From Symsagittifera roscoffensis (taxonomy: Eukaryota > Xenacoelomorpha > Acoela > Convolutidae): 64,000 bases of DNA. Under the pieces are notes generated by a model. The model was not told the origin of the DNA and ran no database searches. It saw only the letters and a program-made list of their open reading frames with translations. The translations under genes were made by a program, and so were the position numbers. Below, piece after piece: positions 59,361 through 64,000 of the stretch (positions are counted from its first letter, which is position 1; each line of letters opens with the position of its first letter). The stretch is taken from NCBI RefSeq assembly GCF_963678635.1, contig NC_087063.1, forward strand, positions 26,841,649 through 26,905,648. The letters are read 5' to 3'.

Positions 59361-60401
59361 ATTACGAGGCCAAACTGTCCACTGGATAGGCGGACCTTTT
59401 CAGAGACAAGTGTTTAATTATATTCGAAGATGTAAGTGAACTCCACAAACAAAACTTCCGTTGAATTCGCGCGCACATACCTTGTAACAAAAAATTTCTG
59501 GGCGCATTAGTTACGTCGCAGTTTCTGCAACGAGCGAACATAGCAGGATGTTCTCGCTTCTGCGAACTTCCATGGACTCCGCAATTTTTAGGCGGTTTCC
59601 GCAAACTGTACGCGGGTTACGAAAATATGAGCAAATTCCACTAAAAGGTAATATATAATATTATGAATACATATTTGTTTTTGGATTCCGCAAACTGTTC
59701 TAGTTTCAGCAAACATTGTTCCGAATCCGCAAACTCGGTTGTCGTTGGAGCAATTTAGAGCAAATGTTGTTATAGCAATCCAAAACAAAACAAGACTGCT
59801 CGTATCAGGGCAAAGCCCTGAAAGTTCCGACTGCCTTTTAAGGTCGGAGCATTAATAAGATGAAAAATTTCAATGTAATAAAAAAAATAAACATTTTTTT
59901 TTTAAAATTTGAGATTTTTTTTAAAAAACATCCCCCCACACGTCATATTAAGTACAAAGTGATAGATTTTGCGCCTATTAACAAATCAATTATGGTATAT
60001 AAGTTTCCTTGAACCAATTTGGAACGATTTTTAAGACGGATTAAATCTCGCTTACGCGTTAATAGCACGAAATTTAGCGCGCGTTAATTGTCCCAAATTG
60101 GCCAAAATGGCAATCTTTAAACCCCCATAACTTTACGAAAAATGATCACAGGTAAAATATATTTTCAAATTCAAGCTCAGGACAACAATAGTTTTCGAAT
60201 GATATAAAAAAATTCCGTCAAAAACGGCTAGTTAAAAAGTCTGAAGAAAAAAAAACCCACCCCGAGCACAAATATTCCGTTACTTTCGTATCGAAAGTCG
60301 GAACAAAAAAACAGAAAGCTAACAACTTCCGCGACAAACTGTCTTCAGCTCGTAGCGGAAAATGCTTACAATTAACAAAAATCACAGTTTGGCCTCGTAA
60401 T
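59361..60401. mobile_element. Family H element with a nested family B copy
   Basis: The ends are ATTACGAGGCCAAACTGT and ACAGTTTGGCCTCGTAAT, exact inverted 18-mers. Inside, TTCCGCAAACTGT-like words recur at about 59600, 59686 and 59728. Removing the nested family B copy leaves about 525 bp. There is no coding capacity and the superfamily is unknown. Confidence 0.75.
59791..60305 (-). mobile_element. Family B (Helentron-like), complete copy nested in family H
   Basis: On the minus strand it runs from TGTTCCGACTTTCGATACG to the CAGGGCTTTGCCCTG stem-loop and CAGTCTTG. It is flanked by T on both sides in element orientation without duplication. It is younger than the family H element it interrupts. 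Confidence 0.88.
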
Positions 60402-60659
60402 AAATAACAATTTACCAGAGTCGAGATTTGTTTTAAAATGACTGCTACAAACATGTCAAATTGATTTTCACAAGAACATATTCCAAACAAGCTAATTGAT
60501 GTACAACCTGATTTGAATTTTGGAGCTGATTGATCTATTGGCATGTTTGGTTTTATTTGTAAAGATACCAATAATTCATTTTTTGTAATTAAAAAAAAAC
60601 ACGTTGATTAGCTGACTCTTTTTACTGAAAGATGATGTTTCATGCATGGTTGGCGAATG

Positions 60660-61085
60660 CAGTGCTGATTTAAACTATCCGAAGAAGAAGCAAAAAACGT
60701 GAAACTTATAACACATTTTCTCATAAACTTTCCGAACAAAACGCATTAAACTTAAAAATTAACACTCATTTTCTCAGCTTAATTGAAAAACCATGCAGAC
60801 ATATTTTGCTCAAAATTTCAGCCGAATTCATATGGAGCAGTTTGTTTTGCCAAATTTGGGCCCAAATTTATATCCAAAAACAAATCATTTAACCTTTTTT
60901 AGTCAACCAACATTGACGCAAAAGCTACCGGATCAATTATGGCAAAAAGAAATCAAAATGAGCCTCTCGCATAGTCTAAGAAAGTTTAGGAAGGTATAAC
61001 AAACAAATAGTTTGTCATCATTTTTCTTTAAACTCATCTAAACTCAACCCAATTTCAAGTTTAATGCGTTTTCTCTTATTCAATT
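60660..61085. mobile_element. Family E, second degraded copy
   Basis: The left arm starts CAGTGCTGATTTAAAC and follows the 26207 element (ATGCAGACA, TTGGGCCCAAATTTAT, GAGCCTCTCGCATAG). A short piece of the opposite arm remains at 61025-61080 (CTAAACTCAACCCAATTTC). The far tip and the TA duplication are lost. Confidence 0.65.
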
Positions 61086-61489
61086 TTCAGACCAGGCAAC
61101 TCAACTTACCTACAGAAGGCCTATGTTGTAGTTTCGGTTATGCGTTTTTTCCTTGTTGGAAAACAGGAAATTAACCAATAGGAACGAGATTAATCACTTA
61201 AATTAGTTAGTTGCAGCTAGCGCTAAGCTAAGAATAGGTAAAACCTATAAAGCTAAGGTTGTGAAGGGTTTTTACTGTTTTTGAATGCCGATAATTTAAA
61301 ACCGTAGGACCAGTTGCAAACACTCTGGCTCTTAGCTTGAAAAATTTGTTCAAATCCAGAGGTTTTCGAAAAATTTTTACAGTTAGACAAATTAGCGCTC
61401 AAAAAATTTTCTGTGCTTTCTGACGAAAGTAACTACAAAATCAAAAACATGCGCTGAATGCAAGTCTAGGGGGTAACTTTCTGTCAAAT

Positions 61490-61495
61490 TTTATT
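61490..61495 (-). promoter_or_regulatory. Poly(A) signal AATAAA
   Basis: A perfect AATAAA on the minus strand lies about 26 bases beyond the stop codon of the secreted-protein gene. Its position suits a very short 3' UTR. Confidence 0.6.
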
Positions 61496-61520
61496 TAAAA
61501 AAGTTATTTCAGTTCATTAT

Positions 61521-62300
61521 TCACGGGTGGCGAGGTTGTGCACTTGGGCTTGACTCTCCACTTGGCCAATTTCTGCATATCCATTCCTGCTCTCTACAAA
61601 TAACGTTAAGCTTAAACCACCGAAAAGTCAAATATTGTCCCGGGTTTTCGAACGGAATGGGACTATTCAAAACAGGGTCTAGCAACCCCAAAATGTAAGG
61701 ATAACCGCGCTTTTGCGGCGAATCAGTTTCTGGGTTATCCTCTCGTATTAACTCACCGACTCCGAATCCCACTTTTGTTATAATATTAACCTCGCAGCGA
61801 GTCAAGAAAAAAGCTTCAATGTAGTTTAGCTGCTTGTTAAACTCACTGTAATCGGTCAGTTTTGAAATATAATTGCCAGGCGTTAACACCATTTTCGTGA
61901 ATCCATGTTGAATATACAGACCACATTGTTTTTCACAGCACCCTTCATCCCCGTGATAAATATTATGTCGTCTGAAAATGGCGTGAAATCTTTGCTGACA
62001 TTGCTGAAATAAAGAAAATCTCAGCTCTTCGACTGCAATTGCAAGCTGAAGGTCATACATTAAGTCGTCGTAGTCGTATTCTACCGCAAGACTAGGAACA
62101 CCCGGCCTCGTTTCGTAAGCGTGAAGACAATAAAAATTGCTGAACTCTCTGCAGTAATCGCCTGCGTCATTTCGGCTTACGCCTGGTGGTATGATGAATG
62201 TTTGGGACTTCCATTGAATATTAATATACGGGTTGATAATAATATCGGGAGCTGTTGATTCGGAAATCAGATAGAGCAGTATTGTGACAAATAGCAGCAT
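61521..62300 (-). CDS. Small secreted cysteine-rich protein, unknown family
   Basis: A single-exon gene for 259 residues. The open frame extends 11 codons upstream to 62333, but the first ATG is at 62300 and begins directly with a signal peptide (MLLFVTILLYLISESTA), so I take that start (A at -3). The mature protein has nine cysteines, including CREFSNFYC, GCCEKQC and CREQEWIC near the end. It has an acidic, tyrosine-rich patch (EYDYDDLMYD) and no transmembrane segment. I recognise no domain. It presumably enters the secretory pathway and is disulphide-bonded; with nine cysteines, one may be free or pair with another chain. It is GC-richer than its flanks and has a poly(A) signal just downstream, both supporting a real gene. 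Further exons cannot be excluded. Confidence 0.75.
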   Translation of the reverse strand: MLLFVTILLYLISESTAPDIIINPYINIQWKSQTFIIPPGVSRNDAGDYCREFSNFYCLHAYETRPGVPSLAVEYDYDDLMYDLQLAIAVEELRFSLFQQCQQRFHAIFRRHNIYHGDEGCCEKQCGLYIQHGFTKMVLTPGNYISKLTDYSEFNKQLNYIEAFFLTRCEVNIITKVGFGVGELIREDNPETDSPQKRGYPYILGLLDPVLNSPIPFENPGQYLTFRWFKLNVICREQEWICRNWPSGESSPSAQPRHP

Positions 62301-62469
62301 ACTTTTTTCAACTTCAATTGTTCGGACCGACAAACTCTTAGAACCAGAAGAGTAAAATGTTTAATCGTCCAAATTGCAAATGTCCGTAGTTCAACAGTTT
62401 ATTTGACCTGTCAATTATTAAACAATCAAACGATTCATACTAAATCTCAGTCAGAAGACGCGTACCTGA

Positions 62470-62543
62470 TTTTCAAAGATGAATTACCTTAAATCATGTC
62501 AAATCGGTTTTCAAAGATGAATTACCTTAAATCATGTCAAATC
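62470..62543. repeat. 38-bp tandem duplication upstream of the secreted-protein gene
   Basis: TTTTCAAAGATGAATTACC...CATGTCAAATC occurs at 62470-62505 and again, identical over 36 bases, at 62508-62543. A further CATGTCAAA follows. It lies 170-245 bases upstream of the start codon, in the likely promoter region. Confidence 0.85.
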
Positions 62544-62689
62544 ATGTCAAAACTTAAATCAAAAAGGTTTTATTTGGTAATTAAAAAGATAATAAGAATG
62601 ATCGCTTTCCTAAAAAGTTGTCGGATTACGGAACAAAACGTCGCATAGTTCAACTTTTAGCTTTACTGCGACCCTCTATGGAATGAGAG

Positions 62690-63074
62690 CAGGGGCGGAT
62701 CTAGGATTTTCTCGAGGGGGGGATTTTCAAAAAAATTTTCGAAATTTTTGACGACCTTTTTTTTTAGGTCGACCAAATTGATTTTCCGAGCTCTCCTAAA
62801 GCACTAAAAAGACGCTGGTTTGGCGCCAAATTTTTTGCAATCAAATTTTTTAAAAAACAGGTCAAAAAAGCAGTTTTTGGGCACTTTTTGGAAAATTTTG
62901 ACAAAAAAATCGCGTTTTGACAAAGTTAGTATATATTGGCGCCGAAGGCGCCTTTAGAAAAATTGTAGAGTCGGTCGGCCAAAAATTGATTTTTTAAAAA
63001 GTACCAAAGGGGGACCCATCGGGTCGGCAGGTATTCGAATCCCTGAGAGAGGGCGTCCGCCCCCCGCCCCCCTG
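62690..63074 (+). mobile_element. Family A hAT-like MITE, copy 7 (exact 8-bp duplication)
   Basis: The left end is CAGGGGCGGATCTAGG. The right end is shortened but ends CCCCCCTG. AATGAGAG is exactly duplicated (62682-62689 and 63075-63082). The body matches the complete copy at 27142 closely, including GGCGCCGAAGGCGCC and GGTCGGCAGG. The intact duplication suggests a fairly recent insertion, about 390 bases upstream of the secreted-protein start codon. Confidence 0.92.
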
Positions 63075-63082
63075 AATGAGAG

Positions 63083-64000
63083 TATCTTACAGGCGAGTAT
63101 CTGTTGGTTGTGCTCATTAAAATCTTTCTATCAAAATTGCGCGCAAAATAGTGCCTTGGAACCACTAATTTATCTCCAGTAAATTGTTTTGATTTTGATG
63201 CAACTGACTGCGGATTCCAACCATTTTATCGTCGAGCACCTGAATGGTCACTGCTCCTTTTGACGACAAGATAGATAATTGTATAAACAAAAAAAGCATA
63301 ACCCGCATCGACAGAAAAGGTTTGAAACTGATTATAGCATCGAAAAACTATGAAGATGAAATTGAGATCATTTTTAGAATAAAAAAATTATGTGCATTAA
63401 ACAACTGAATTTGAGATGAATTTTGATCAATTTTAAATTGATTTAAACTGATCGCATTCTCAAGGTAAAAAAAAGCTTGCTTAAATCAATTTTTATTATT
63501 TTTCACAGACTATATTCAGATTTTCTTAATTATTATTTTTGGGAAATTTATTAAAAATTCAGATCAATCAACTTTTTGAGTTGATGCTTGACCTGAGAAG
63601 AAACTAAAAGAACCAGTAAATGAGAATCAGATGAAGTGAAATCAATTGTTCCCAATTGATTTTTTCAGTTTTATTTTTAGAAAAAAGAAATGCGCCATAA
63701 GTGTTTATCTTAAAATTAACACTTGAAAAAATTTTGCGTCCATTTACTAGCTTATTACAACAAACCTTTGGATTGCAAAATCTTAAAGACACCATCTTGA
63801 AGCTTGTCATACCGCAGGGTATGATGTTCTAGTTCTCGAAGACGAATGGATCGATAAACCGTGATTCTCAGTCGGTGCGTTATAAAAGAACTAGTTGATA
63901 GACAACATTAATTCAACTCTGAAACGTATTTCAAATAGAGTTCGTCTTCTCTGTCTATCAAGGTCAAAAAACCGGCCACCTAGGCGTTTAACATAAAACT
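63083..64000. other. Right edge of window, nothing recognised
   Basis: AT-rich DNA with no gene or repeat family that I can identify. Confidence 0.4.

Noticed and set aside
61521-62333. A 270-residue form of the secreted protein starting at 62333
   Set aside because: The codon at 62333 is TTG. The first ATG (62300) begins directly with the signal peptide.

Overview
The window looks like AT-rich, repeat-laden genomic DNA from a bilaterian invertebrate. The strongest reason is an unmistakable Slit axon-guidance gene with a long intron. The other reasons are non-LTR retrotransposon remains and many short non-autonomous DNA elements. The species cannot be named from the sequence. Only two host protein-coding loci are well supported, and both lie on the minus strand: slit (17659 down to 4514) and a small gene for an unknown secreted cysteine-rich protein (62300 down to 61521). 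The roughly 43 kb between them is essentially repeats and featureless AT-rich DNA.

Layout. 1-1600: a GC-richer, decayed coding-like remnant of unknown identity. 2985-4178: a hAT-type MITE and one end of a CCCGGG-ended element. 4514-17659: slit, whose two open frames (an LRR protein at 16733-17659 and an LRR/EGF/LamG/cystine-knot protein at 4514-8230) join by a canonical GT...AG intron of 8,580 bp in matching phase. The product is 1,521 residues, the normal size for Slit. The intron holds two pieces of an antisense Jockey/CR1-like LINE and several MITEs. 18867-47695: scattered MITEs, a palindrome-rich cluster (34.1-38.0 kb), a cluster of Helentron-like elements (38.1-39.7 kb), a 327-bp near-perfect hairpin (43.2 kb) and a MULE-like MITE (43.6 kb). 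47696-51679: three tandem copies of a 1.33-kb unit whose middle copy is a clean recombinant of the outer two. 54-61 kb: old and nested repeats. 61521-62300: the secreted-protein gene. 62690-63074: a young-looking hAT MITE.

Repeat families, named A-H here for reference. A: hAT-like MITE, 16-bp ends CAGGGGCGGATCTAGG, 8-bp target duplications. B: about 0.53 kb, no target duplication, always between T and T, with a 5' inverted motif repeated subterminally at the 3' side before a stem-loop, which is Helentron/HINE architecture. C: CCCGGGTTGACC ends, internal 40-bp palindromes. D: the tandem 1.33-kb unit. E: Tc1/mariner-like foldback with TA duplication. F: MULE-like MITE with a 9-bp duplication. 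G: 267-bp foldback. H: ATTACGAGGCC-ended element, one copy hosting a nested B.

Slit is a secreted ligand of Robo receptors. The second gene has a signal peptide and a poly(A) signal but no recognised family. Nothing links the two genes functionally. I found no CRISPR array, operon, rRNA gene or intact tRNA gene.
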